A DNA stretch of 64,000 nucleotides. Source: 66-474 sp040388785. GTDB lineage: Bacteria > Pseudomonadota > Gammaproteobacteria > Xanthomonadales > Rhodanobacteraceae. Both the position numbers and the translations under genes were made by a program. Positions 25,335 to 34,522 of this stretch are shown in pieces (positions within the stretch are counted from its first letter, which is position 1; every line of letters starts with the position of its first letter). Under the pieces are notes generated by a model. That model saw nothing but the letters and a program-made list of their open reading frames with translations, ran no database searches and was not told the origin of the DNA. The stretch covers positions 38,818-102,817 of the forward strand of contig JAZKBD010000065.1 of NCBI GenBank assembly GCA_040388785.1, in the 5' to 3' direction.

Positions 25335-26041
25335 TTACCCCTTCAAAGGTAGGTGCTTTGCCATGCTTTCGAAGATCTTATCGATCTGCTCAGGGCTGCT
25401 GTCAGGCGAAATGTGAATCTGAATGTCGACGTGCAGCTTCGGACTGAACGTCGATTTTCCCCCGGTACCCGGCGTCTCGGCCTCGTGTGATGTCTCTTGG
25501 CCTTCTGCCCTCTTAGTCGCACGAGAAGCTGCTGCCTTCTGCGCTGGCGGCTTTACAGCCTTCCTCTCTGCTTTGCCATTCTGTTTGGACGATTTAGGTT
25601 CTTTAGCTGCTTTCGCTTTCAACAGATCGGCTTCTAGGAGCATCATGTAGGCTGCCGCGGACTTCTTGGCAGCAGCCTCACCAGACTTTGTTTGCCTGGC
25701 GAACCAAGACTCGATCCCCTTTACGTTGATGTCGGCCGGGTCGTGAAAGATATCCCTGAGCTCTTGAGGATACACGCTCTCAAAATCGTTTTACAAACCT
25801 CCGGGTACTTTTCATCGTCACGCCATTCAAATGCGAGATCGGTCGGCTTGCCATCGTCGTCAATCAAACCAAATGTCTTAAGCGGCGGGATGATGTTGGC
25901 GCTGGCAGATGCCTCGCTCATCCCCAAAGCAGTAGCCACGTAGCTGGGCGAGACCTTCTCTGGTGTTCGCTGTTTAAACTTATCCCGCAGCAGAAACCAA
26001 TTGTTGCGCGGAATCTTTGGATAGCTCTTCTTGTCTGCCAT
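25335..26041 (-). pseudogene. DUF5343-like gene split by a one-base frameshift
   Basis: Two minus-strand frames together make one protein of about 235 aa. The first (26041 to about 25777) reads YPKIPRNNWFLLRDKF, VSPSYVATALGM, IIPPLKTFGLIDDDGKPTDLA and EVCKTILR, the usual N-terminal half of DUF5343 proteins. The second, in another frame from 25775 (GTG) to 25335, continues with VYPQELRDIFHDPADI, the expected next segment. It then has a charged Ala/Lys-rich stretch and a C-terminal LHVDIQIHISPDSS domain. One extra base near the A or T runs at 25782-25792 would join them. It may be real decay or an assembly error; separate GTG-started translation of the second part is also possible. Function unknown. 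Confidence 0.6.
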
Positions 26042-26210
26042 TCTTCGCCCCCTACGTCGTTGGTCAACTCTGTCCGTGGATTACTATTTTTACCATGCCA
26101 GCAGACTGCGCGCAGGGAAATCTTAACCCCTGAGAAGATATGAATCAGCCGATTTTTCGTAGAAAAACCAAGTTCCGCTTCGGGTCGGAAGCGAAAGTTG
26201 AGCCGTGCCG

Positions 26211-26924
26211 TCAGCTTGACGCCGCAGCATCAAGCAGCACATCCACGCCTGATTCCGGCGCGATCGACGCTGCGGGAATCGCATCGCAGCGTTTCCATGC
26301 CGCCACCGCGTCGCGCTTGCCGGCGCCTTCGACGAGGAACAGCACGTGCCGCGCACGAGACAGGCGCTGCGCGCTCAAGCTGACGCGTTCCGGTGGCGGC
26401 TTCGGCGCATCGAACACCGCGAGCACGTCCGGCGAATCGGTATGCGCGCCCCACGCATGGCCGGGAAACAGGCTGGCGGTGTGGCCGTCTTCGCCGAGCC
26501 CAAGCAAAACGAGATCGAACGCGTCGACGCCGCGCAGTTCGCGCGCGTAAAGCACCGCGGCATCGCGCGCGCCGGATTTGGCCGGAATCGGGTGCACGTT
26601 GGCGGCCGGCATCGCGACGTGGTCGAGCCATTCGTCACGCGCCATCCGGCTGTTGCGTTCGGGATCATCGGGCGGCGCGCAGCGTTCGTCGCCAAACCAG
26701 GCGTGCCAGCGGGTCCAGTCGGTGTCGGCATGGCGCAGAGCGCGATACAGCTTGCGCGGGGTGTTGCCGCCCGCAAGCACGATATCAAACGCGCCGTGTT
26801 GCGCGATGGCGTCGCGCGATGCCGCCATCACCCGTGCCAGTGCATTGGCGAGCAGCGAAGCGTCGTCCGGGAACTTATGCCAGCGCACGGTCTGCACGGG
26901 CAGGGCGGCCGGTACGCGGATCAT
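26211..26924 (-). CDS. pgl: 6-phosphogluconolactonase
   Basis: Hydrolyses 6-phosphoglucono-1,5-lactone to 6-phosphogluconate, the second step of the oxidative pentose phosphate pathway (237 aa, NagB/SugI-fold family). Motifs: VLAGGNTPRKLYRAL, WFGDERCAPPDDPERNS and LLGLGEDGHTASLFPG. I start at the ATG at 26924, which overlaps the gnd stop by four bases; the longer frame is antisense to nothing conserved. With gnd it forms the minus-strand half of the sugar cluster, while zwf lies on the plus strand 8 kb away. The 169 bases downstream border the island and hold no gene. Confidence 0.93.
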   Translation of the reverse strand: MIRVPAALPVQTVRWHKFPDDASLLANALARVMAASRDAIAQHGAFDIVLAGGNTPRKLYRALRHADTDWTRWHAWFGDERCAPPDDPERNSRMARDEWLDHVAMPAANVHPIPAKSGARDAAVLYARELRGVDAFDLVLLGLGEDGHTASLFPGHAWGAHTDSPDVLAVFDAPKPPPERVSLSAQRLSRARHVLFLVEGAGKRDAVAAWKRCDAIPAASIAPESGVDVLLDAAASS

Positions 26925-27826
26925 TCCTTCTTCATCGCGTGGCCGCCGAATTCGTTGCGCATCGCCGACAGCAGCTTGTCGGTGAACGAATCGCTGTCGC
27001 GCGAACGCAGGCGTTCGATCAACGAAGCCGTGATGATCGGCGCGGGCACGTCGAGGTCGATGGCTTCGGCGACCGTCCAGCGGCCCTCGCCGGAATCGAC
27101 CACGTAGGGCGCGATGCCCTGCATGTCCGGGTTGCGCTGCAACGCGTCGGCGGTCAGGTCGAGCAGCCACGAGCGCACCACCGAACCGTAGCGCCAGATC
27201 TCGGCGACCTGGCCGAGCTCGAGTTCGAATTCGTCCTTGTGCTTGAGGATCGCGAAGCCTTCGGCGTACGCCTGCATCATTCCGTATTCGATGCCGTTGT
27301 GGACCATCTTGACGAAATGTCCCGAGCCGACCGGGCCGACGCGGCCCCAGCCCTTGTCCTTGGCCGGCGCCAGCGCTTCGAAGATGGATTTAAGGCGATC
27401 GACGACTTTCTCGTCGCCGCCGACCATCATGCTGTAGCCTTCCTTGAGGCCCCACACGCCGCCGCTGGTGCCGCAATCGACGTAGTCGATTCCTTTCGGC
27501 TTGAGCTCTGCGGCGTGGCGCTGGTCATCCTTGTAATTGGAGTTGCCGCCGTCGATCACGACGTCGCCCCTGGCGAGTTTTTCTTTCAACGCCGCGACGG
27601 TTTCATCAACGATCTTGCCCGCCGGCACCATTACCCATACCGCACGCGGCGGCTGCAGAGCCTCGACCAGCTTGTCCAGCGAGTCGACCGACTTGCCGCC
27701 GGCTTCGCCCAATGCCTTGCGCGCGTCGCCACTGGGATCGAATCCGATCACGTCGTGGCCGGCCTTCATCAGCCGTTGCGCCATGAAGTTGCCCATCTTG
27801 CCTAGGCCGATCATTCCGAGTTGCAT
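26921..27826 (-). CDS. gnd: 6-phosphogluconate dehydrogenase, short (NAD-type, TIGR00872-like) form
   Basis: Oxidatively decarboxylates 6-phosphogluconate to ribulose 5-phosphate. At 301 aa it belongs to the short class typified by Bacillus YqeC/GndA-like enzymes, not the 470-aa Escherichia coli type. The N-terminal Rossmann motif is MIGLGKMGNFMAQRL; substrate motifs are DGGNSNYKDD, VDCGTSGGVWGL and HFVKMVHNGIEYGMMQAYAEG with the catalytic Lys. Short forms are often NAD-preferring, which is family knowledge and not readable here. The start at 27826 follows AAGGAGA. First gene of the gnd-pgl pair. Confidence 0.93.
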   Translation of the reverse strand: MQLGMIGLGKMGNFMAQRLMKAGHDVIGFDPSGDARKALGEAGGKSVDSLDKLVEALQPPRAVWVMVPAGKIVDETVAALKEKLARGDVVIDGGNSNYKDDQRHAAELKPKGIDYVDCGTSGGVWGLKEGYSMMVGGDEKVVDRLKSIFEALAPAKDKGWGRVGPVGSGHFVKMVHNGIEYGMMQAYAEGFAILKHKDEFELELGQVAEIWRYGSVVRSWLLDLTADALQRNPDMQGIAPYVVDSGEGRWTVAEAIDLDVPAPIITASLIERLRSRDSDSFTDKLLSAMRNEFGGHAMKKE

Positions 27827-27947
27827 GCGGGTCTCCTTGTGGAAGCGTGCGCGCGACGGGATGCGTCGCAATCGGCGATGGTAGCGCCGGGCGAATGGGT
27901 GTGCAGGTTTTTCTGCAATACTCACGGCGTCGACAGGGGAGGCGCCG

Positions 27948-29801
27948 ATGACCGATCAAGCATCCGCGACATTGTCCCGCGAAGCCCGCGGCTTCATCGT
28001 CCTGGTTTCGCTGGTGCAGGCCTTGCTGTTGTACCTGGCGTGGTTCGGGCACGAACGCCTGTGGTGGTGGCTTTCGCCGTACACGCCGCAGGTGTACTGG
28101 TACACGCTGATCCTTGCGGTGCCGACGACGATGACACTGTCGGTACACCGGCTCGACGACCGCCGTTTCTGGCAAAACGCTTTGGGCGTCGCGATCGTGT
28201 ACGCGCTGCTGGCGAGCTGGGCGGCGTGGAGCGTCACCGACGCGCCGGGCATCAACATTGCATCGGTGCTGGCGCCGTTCGCGATCACGATCGGCGGTGC
28301 GCTGTTCGTGGCGTGGCCGTTCCTGCAGTGCCGCCAGGAGAACGGCCACTGGCGCGCCGCCTATCCGGAATTGTTCGACCACGCCTGGCAGAACGGATTG
28401 ACGCTGGTGGTGGCGTTCCTGTTCACGGGCGTGTGCTGGGTGGTGCTGAGGCTGTGGGCGGAATTGTTCGCGCTGGTGCACATCCATTTCTTCAAAGACC
28501 TGTTTTTCGACAGCCGGCCGTTCGCGTATCTCGCCAGCGGGTTGTTCGCGGGGCTCGGCATCCTGATCGGGCGTACGCAACAACATCCGTTGCGCGTGGC
28601 GCGCCAGATCCTGTTCGCGGTATGCCGCGGGCTGCTGCCGCTGCTGGCGCTGATCGCGCTGATGTTTCTCGTGAGCCTGCCGTTCACGGGCCTGGCGCCG
28701 TTGTGGGCGACGCGTTCGGCCGCCAGCCTGTTGCTGGGCCTGCTGCTGTTGCTGGTGGTGTTCGTGAACGCGGTGTGGCAGGACGGCGTCGGCGTGAAGC
28801 CATATCCGCGCGCCTTGCGATGGCTGATCGACGCGGCGTTGGTGCTGTCGCCGATCTATGCGGCGCTGGCCCTGTACGCACTTGCGTTGCGCATCGGCCA
28901 ATACGGCTGGACGGATCAACGTTTCTGGGCCGTGCTGGTGGCGGTGGTGCTGGCCTGCCACGCGGTCGGTTATGCGTTGGCGGCGTTGCGTGTGAAGGAC
29001 GAATGGCTGAAGTGGTTGCCGCGCGTCAATGTGGCGTTGGCGGGCGTGGTGATCGTTCTCGCGATCCTGGCCAACTCGCCCGCGCTGGATCCGTATCGCA
29101 TCAGCGTGGCCAGCCAGGTCGCGCGCCTGCACGCCGGTCGCATCGCGCCCGGGAAACTCGATCTCGTCGAATTGCGTTTCGACAGTGGGCGGCGCGGTTA
29201 TCGGGCTGCGGTCGCGCTGCAACACGATCCCGCGATGCGCGCCGACTCCGCGGCATTGGCGAAGCTGACGCACATCGTTGCGCGCCAGCAACAGCAACAA
29301 TGGCTGACGGATGCACAGCAGAAGCAGCTTGCCGTTCCCACGGTCGCCGCCTTGCGTGCGCAGATCACTCTTGCGCCCGGAGCCGTGGCGCCGGACGACA
29401 CGTGGTACGGCATGATGCTGGCGAGCAAGCTGGCGATCGCCACCGGATGCGCAGTGCGCGGCGCGGATTGCGTGGTATTGACGCCGGATTTGCGCGGCGA
29501 CGGGCGGCATCAAGTCCTGCTGTGCAACCTCGATTCGCAGGCGTTCGTGACGACGTGCGAGTTGTTCGCGCGCGATGCGCGGGCACAATGGAAGTCGGTT
29601 GAATCGCTGACGTTTCCGCCGCTGCATCCCGGCACCAACGATACCGTTCGCGCGGACCTGCGTTCCGGGCGCTTGCAAACCGAGTGGCCGTACTGGCCCA
29701 ACGTGAAGGTCGCGGGCATCAAGGCCGACGCCGGTTCGACGTGGAAGTTCGATCCGCCGTCCGCATCTTCATCGACACCATCGGCGCCAGTGAGCCATTG
29801 A
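27948..29801 (+). CDS. DUF4153 membrane protein
   Basis: Integral membrane protein of unknown function (617 aa). Residues 1 to about 390 hold roughly ten hydrophobic helices, reading for example LVVAFLFTGVCWVVL and LLLGLLLLLVVFVNAVW. The C-terminal 220 residues are a soluble, probably periplasmic domain with one membrane segment before it. The family is found next to varied genes and has no assigned activity. The ATG at 27948 follows GGGGAGG. It is divergent from gnd (121 bases) and convergent with the DUF6065 gene. Confidence 0.8.
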   Translation: MTDQASATLSREARGFIVLVSLVQALLLYLAWFGHERLWWWLSPYTPQVYWYTLILAVPTTMTLSVHRLDDRRFWQNALGVAIVYALLASWAAWSVTDAPGINIASVLAPFAITIGGALFVAWPFLQCRQENGHWRAAYPELFDHAWQNGLTLVVAFLFTGVCWVVLRLWAELFALVHIHFFKDLFFDSRPFAYLASGLFAGLGILIGRTQQHPLRVARQILFAVCRGLLPLLALIALMFLVSLPFTGLAPLWATRSAASLLLGLLLLLVVFVNAVWQDGVGVKPYPRALRWLIDAALVLSPIYAALALYALALRIGQYGWTDQRFWAVLVAVVLACHAVGYALAALRVKDEWLKWLPRVNVALAGVVIVLAILANSPALDPYRISVASQVARLHAGRIAPGKLDLVELRFDSGRRGYRAAVALQHDPAMRADSAALAKLTHIVARQQQQQWLTDAQQKQLAVPTVAALRAQITLAPGAVAPDDTWYGMMLASKLAIATGCAVRGADCVVLTPDLRGDGRHQVLLCNLDSQAFVTTCELFARDARAQWKSVESLTFPPLHPGTNDTVRADLRSGRLQTEWPYWPNVKVAGIKADAGSTWKFDPPSASSSTPSAPVSH

Positions 29802-29808
29802 TCCCGCG

Positions 29809-30624
29809 CTATTCGACCGGCTTCAGTCTCCGCTTGTTGACGTGGAACGGCGCGTCGCCGTCGAGCGCCTTGCCCTGGAAATAGCCACGCTGCCATTTCC
29901 GCGCGACCGTCGCGGGATCGCCTTCATGCAGCAGCTTGTTGAACTCGGCGCGCGACTTGTCCCATTCGATGTAGTCGGCCATCAGCTTCGGATTTTCCTC
30001 GATGCTCGCGCGCCGCGGCGCGACGTCGTCCATCAGCGTGTGCGGACAAAACGTGATGAAGCAGAACGGGTCGCCTTTTTCGAAGCGCACCGTGCACGGG
30101 CGCGTGAAACGCCAGTTCATCGTGAAGGGGAACGGCAGCCAGTCGGTTTCGACCATGCCGTCCAGCGCGTGGATGCCGTCCTTCGCGTAGTTGGGCGCGC
30201 CGCGCACCCACAGCCCCCAGCCCGGCGAAGTGCGGAACAGCCAGCCGGTGTGGAAGGTCAGCACGCCGTGGCCGAAGTGCGAGGTGATGAGCGCGCGCAA
30301 CGCGTTCGGATCGACGCCCGGCGCGCGCGCGGTGATCGCGTCGATGCCCTGGCCACCATTCCAGGTGACTTCGAAATCCAGCGGCGAGGTGATTTCCCAG
30401 CCGCTGCTGTTGGCCATCGACAGCGGCAGGCAGCGGTAGGCGTAGTGATCGTTGGTCTGGTCCATCCACGTGCGATCGCGGCGGCCGGGAATGATCGGCG
30501 CTGCGCGCGGATCGAGCCGGTAGCACGTGAGTTGCGGCGCGGCGCTGGCCGGCAGCGGTTCCGGCTTGGCCACGTCCATGGCGTGCATGGGGCACGCGCC
30601 TGCCTTGCTCGCGATCTCGGACAT
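29809..30624 (-). CDS. DUF6065-like hypothetical protein
   Basis: Soluble protein of 271 aa without signal peptide. Its residues CYRLDPRAAPIIPG, WEITSPLDFEVTWNGG, HFGHGVLTFHTGWLFRTSPG and CFITFCPHTLMDD resemble proteins listed as DUF6065; function unknown. The ATG at 30624 follows GCCGGAGG; the longer frame to 30810 runs antisense into the GH94 gene and is not supported. The N-terminus has CPMHAMD, a short Cys/His run that could bind metal, which is speculation. It is divergent from the GH94 operon (157 bases between starts), so the two may share a control region. Confidence 0.65.
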   Translation of the reverse strand: MSEIASKAGACPMHAMDVAKPEPLPASAAPQLTCYRLDPRAAPIIPGRRDRTWMDQTNDHYAYRCLPLSMANSSGWEITSPLDFEVTWNGGQGIDAITARAPGVDPNALRALITSHFGHGVLTFHTGWLFRTSPGWGLWVRGAPNYAKDGIHALDGMVETDWLPFPFTMNWRFTRPCTVRFEKGDPFCFITFCPHTLMDDVAPRRASIEENPKLMADYIEWDKSRAEFNKLLHEGDPATVARKWQRGYFQGKALDGDAPFHVNKRRLKPVE

Positions 30625-30781
30625 CGGGTGCCTCCGGCATGCGGCGATCAAATGCCGCATCCTGTGCCTGTGCATGGGCCCCGTCAAGCTGCACCGCGGC
30701 ATGCTTTCACGAACGATTGAACTGGGTCCGCGCATACTGGAGCGCGTTGTGCGACCGCGCACGTCAGGGAAACCTCCGGCC

Positions 30782-33700
30782 ATGCCTGCCGATGCCGCCA
30801 TTGCTCGCACCTCGGCCCACCTGCTGGGCCGCGACGGTTACACCGTGATGCTCGACGCGTCGGGCGCCGGCTACAGCCGCTGGAATGGATTGGCGGTTTC
30901 GCGCTGGCATGCGGCGGACCGATCGCCGGCGGGCGGCTACGTTTACCTGCGCGACAAGGCGAATGGGAAAGCGTGGTCGGCCTCCGCAGCGCCGTGCGGC
31001 GGTTCGGTTCATCGCCGGTGTGACGAGGCCATGGTGCGTTTCGCGCGTCGCGACGGCGCGCTGGTCACCACGCTCGAAGTGGCGGTCGATCCCAAACATC
31101 CAGTCGAAGTGCGCGGCGTCGGCTTGCGCAACGAGGGTCCGGTCGAACGCGAGATCGAACTGACGTCGTATCTCGAACTCGTGCTGGGCTCGCAACAGGG
31201 TGACGATGCCCACCCCGCATATTCGAAGATGTTCGTGCAGACCGCCATCGAGCAGGGCGTGCTGCTGGCTTGGCGACGCAAGAAGGATCCGGCCGAACCG
31301 GATATCTGGGCTGCGCATGCGCTGGTCGTCGACGGCGATGAACGCGGCGCGCGCGAATGGGAAACCGATCGCATGCGCTTCATCGGCCGCGATGGCTCGC
31401 TGGCGGCGCCTGCCGCATTGCGCGATGCGCAAGCCCTGTCGGGAACGGTCGGCGCGGTGCTGGACCCGGTCTTCAGCTTGCGCACGTCCGTCGTGGTCGG
31501 GCCGGGGCAGACGCGCCGCGCGGCGGTCGTCACCGCGGTGGCGGCATCGCGCGATGAGGTGCTCGCGCTAATCCGGAATTGTCTTTCGCCGGATGCGTGC
31601 GCGACAGTGTTCGCACGCGCTGCCGCTTCGCGCGACGGCGAAGCAGCCGATGCACTCCAGTGCCTCGCTGGTGCATTGATTGGCAGCGATCGAAGCTGGC
31701 GCGCCGACGCGGCGACCGTCGCGCGAGCCGAGGGCGGCGCGCCCGTGTTGTGGGCCAAGGGGATCTCCGGCGATCTGCCGATCGTACTGTTGCGCCTCGA
31801 CGCTCTCGCGCAGGCGGCCATCGCGAAGGAACTGCTCGACGCGCAGCGCTGGTGGCGCGCGCACCAGTTGCCCGCCGACCTCGTGGTCGTGAATGCGGCG
31901 CCGGGCGCCGACGGTGATGCAGCGGAAGCCGCATTGAAGGAACTCGCGGGCGCGGAGCAGGGCGACAAGTCGCAAGGCTCGCTGTTCGTGCTGCGCGACG
32001 GCGATCTCGACGAGCGCCTGCGCAACGGCTTGCGCGCGGCGGCGTGCGTCGTGCTGGACGGTCGTGATGGCAGTTTGTCGGCGCAAATCGCGCGTCGCGC
32101 GGGAAATGGCAATCCATCGCTGGTCACGCTCGCTGTGCCGGATGCGCCGAAGGTGCGCGGGGGTCAGCCCACTTCGATGCCCGCGAAAAAAGACCTGGAT
32201 TTCTGGAACGGCCTCGGCGGCTTCGCGATGGACGGCCGCGAGTACGTCACGATCCTGCGCGACGGCGCGCACACGCCCGCGCCGTGGTCGCACCTCGTCG
32301 CCAGTCCCGATTTCGGATTTCTGGTCACCGCTACCGGCGGCGGTTATACGTGGGCGATCAACAGCCAGCAGAACCAGATCACCGCGTGGTCGAACGACGC
32401 GGTGCGCGATCCGCCGGGCGAAGTGTTCCTGTTGCGCGACGCGGACGATGGCGCCGAGTGGAGCGCCACCGCGTCGCCGATCCGCGCTGGCGGCGCGGCG
32501 TACGTCGCGCGCTTCGGGCCGGGGTACGCGCGCTTCGACGCCAACGTGCACGGCATCGAATCCGAATTGACGCAGTGCGTGGCCGCCGCCGATCCGGTGA
32601 AGGTTTCGCGGCTGCGCCTGCACAACCGCAGCGGGCGAACACGGCGGATTGCGATCGCGCAAATGGTTGCATGGATGCTTGGCCCGATCGGCAGCGATCC
32701 GCACGCCACCACGCAGGTCGAATCCGATGCCGCGCGCCGCGCAGTGTTCGCACGCAACACGTGGCGCGAGGAGTTCACGCAGGCCGTGGCGTTCATCGCC
32801 TGCGGCGTGAGAGGCGCGAAGCCGGGCAGCGATGCCGGCCCGCGCAGTGCGGTCGTCGCGACCGTCGAACTTGCGCCGGACGCGAGCAGCGAAATCATTT
32901 TCGTGCTGGGTGAAGGGGCGGACCGCAAAGTTGCGCAAGCGCTCGTCGACCGCTGGCGCCGCATCGACTTCGAGGGCTTGCTCGAAGACACGCGCGCGTT
33001 GTGGGACGGCGTGCTGCAACCGCTGCAAATCGAAACGCCGCAGCGTTCGGTCGACCTGCTCGCGAATCGCTGCCTTCCGTACCAGGTGCTCGCGTGCAGG
33101 TTGTGGGCGCGCACTGCGTTCTACCAGGCCAGCGGTGCTTTCGGTTTCCGCGACCAGTTGCAGGATGTCGCGGCACTGTGCATCGCGCGGCCCGATCTCG
33201 CGCGCGAACACATCCTCCTCTCCGCGTCGCGCCAGTTCGAGGAAGGCGACGCGCAGCACTGGTGGCTGCCCCCTTCGGGCAAGGGTGTGCGCACGCGCAT
33301 CGTCGATGACCGGCTGTGGCTGCCGTTCGTGGCCGCGCATTACATCCGGACGACAGGCGATGCCGCAATCCTGGAAACGCGGGTGCCGTTCCTGCGCGGC
33401 GATGCCTTGAAGCCGGAGCAATTGGATTCGTTCTTCAAACCGGACGTTTCATCGCAAGCCGGGAATCTGTTCGAGCATTGCGCGCGCGCCATCGACGCGA
33501 GCCTTGGCACCGGCGTGCATGGCCTGCCGCTGATGGGTACCGGCGACTGGAATGACGGCATGAACCGCGTCGGAGTAGGCGGCAAGGGCGAGAGCGCGTG
33601 GATGGGCTGGTTCCTGATCAAGGTGGTCGGCGATTTCGCGCCGTTCGCCGAGGCTCGCCGCGACGCGCGCGCGGCGCGCTGGCGCGACTTCGCACGCGCG

Positions 33701-34522
33701 CAGGAACTGGCGCTCGAAACCAAGGCCTGGGATGGCGACTGGTATCGGCGCGCGTTCTACGACGACGGCACGCCGCTCGGCACGTCGGCCGACACGGAAT
33801 GCCGCATCGAGTCGATGGCGCAGTCGTGGGCGGTGATCAGCGGCGGTGGCGACGCCGGGCGCGCCGAACGCGCCATGCGTGCCGTCAACGAAAACCTGGT
33901 GCGGCCGAGCGAGGGCTTCGTCGCGCTGTTTTCCGAACCGTTCGACAAGACCATGCACGATCCCGGCTACATCAAGGGCTATCCGCCTGGCCTGCGCGAA
34001 AACGGCGGCCAGTACACGCACGGCTCGATCTGGTCACTGATCGCGTTCGCGATGCTGGGCGACGGCGACAAGGCCGGCGAACTGCTGGAGATCTTCGATC
34101 CGATCCGCAAGTCCGACACACCGGAAAAACTGCAGCGCTACAAGGTCGAGCCTTACGTCGAATGCGCGGACGTCTATTCGGTCGCGCCGTACGCGGGCCG
34201 CGGCGGCTGGACCTGGTACTCGGGCTCGGCCGGCTGGCTGTACCGCGCGATCGTGGAATGGGTGCTCGGCTTCCGCCTGCACGGCGACAGGCTGCGGATC
34301 GAGCCGTGCATTCCGCGCAAGTGGAAGGGCTTCGCAATGACCTACCGCCGCGGCGAGACCGCGTACCGGATCGAAGTCGAAAACCCCGGCCACGCCTGCC
34401 GCGGAGTCGCCGCGATCGAATTGGATGGTGTAACGTTGCAGGTTTCAGGCGCCGGCATTCCGCTTGCGGACGACGGCGTCGCCCACCACGTTCGCGTCCT
34501 CATGCAGAAGGAACCGAGTTGA
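30782..34522 (+). CDS. GH94 family glycoside phosphorylase, stand-alone (beta-1,2-oligoglucan phosphorylase-like)
   Basis: Large cytosolic protein (1246 aa) resembling the C-terminal half of cyclic beta-1,2-glucan synthases (NdvB/Cgs) but without the GT84 synthase half. No signal peptide. A beta-supersandwich is recognisable twice: residues 1-330 (MLDASGAGYSRWNGLAVSRW) and about 469-740 (VASPDFGFLVTATGGGYTW, ITAWSNDAVRDPPGE). The (alpha/alpha)6 catalytic barrel runs from about 753 to 1190. The motif TGDWNDGMNRVG at 920-931, with Asp922 and Asp925, contains the general acid. Such enzymes cleave glucans with phosphate to glucose 1-phosphate; 1,2-beta-oligoglucan phosphorylases have similar size. 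The substrate is inferred, though pgm downstream fits a glucose 1-phosphate product. The start is uncertain (weak Shine-Dalgarno; frame open upstream). It overlaps zwf by one base. Confidence 0.82.
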   Translation: MPADAAIARTSAHLLGRDGYTVMLDASGAGYSRWNGLAVSRWHAADRSPAGGYVYLRDKANGKAWSASAAPCGGSVHRRCDEAMVRFARRDGALVTTLEVAVDPKHPVEVRGVGLRNEGPVEREIELTSYLELVLGSQQGDDAHPAYSKMFVQTAIEQGVLLAWRRKKDPAEPDIWAAHALVVDGDERGAREWETDRMRFIGRDGSLAAPAALRDAQALSGTVGAVLDPVFSLRTSVVVGPGQTRRAAVVTAVAASRDEVLALIRNCLSPDACATVFARAAASRDGEAADALQCLAGALIGSDRSWRADAATVARAEGGAPVLWAKGISGDLPIVLLRLDALAQAAIAKELLDAQRWWRAHQLPADLVVVNAAPGADGDAAEAALKELAGAEQGDKSQGSLFVLRDGDLDERLRNGLRAAACVVLDGRDGSLSAQIARRAGNGNPSLVTLAVPDAPKVRGGQPTSMPAKKDLDFWNGLGGFAMDGREYVTILRDGAHTPAPWSHLVASPDFGFLVTATGGGYTWAINSQQNQITAWSNDAVRDPPGEVFLLRDADDGAEWSATASPIRAGGAAYVARFGPGYARFDANVHGIESELTQCVAAADPVKVSRLRLHNRSGRTRRIAIAQMVAWMLGPIGSDPHATTQVESDAARRAVFARNTWREEFTQAVAFIACGVRGAKPGSDAGPRSAVVATVELAPDASSEIIFVLGEGADRKVAQALVDRWRRIDFEGLLEDTRALWDGVLQPLQIETPQRSVDLLANRCLPYQVLACRLWARTAFYQASGAFGFRDQLQDVAALCIARPDLAREHILLSASRQFEEGDAQHWWLPPSGKGVRTRIVDDRLWLPFVAAHYIRTTGDAAILETRVPFLRGDALKPEQLDSFFKPDVSSQAGNLFEHCARAIDASLGTGVHGLPLMGTGDWNDGMNRVGVGGKGESAWMGWFLIKVVGDFAPFAEARRDARAARWRDFARAQELALETKAWDGDWYRRAFYDDGTPLGTSADTECRIESMAQSWAVISGGGDAGRAERAMRAVNENLVRPSEGFVALFSEPFDKTMHDPGYIKGYPPGLRENGGQYTHGSIWSLIAFAMLGDGDKAGELLEIFDPIRKSDTPEKLQRYKVEPYVECADVYSVAPYAGRGGWTWYSGSAGWLYRAIVEWVLGFRLHGDRLRIEPCIPRKWKGFAMTYRRGETAYRIEVENPGHACRGVAAIELDGVTLQVSGAGIPLADDGVAHHVRVLMQKEPS

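Noticed and set aside
27606..29678. 690-codon minus-strand frame opposite the DUF4153 gene
   Set aside because: Gln/Arg-rich translation typical of the antisense of a Leu/Ala-rich membrane protein.
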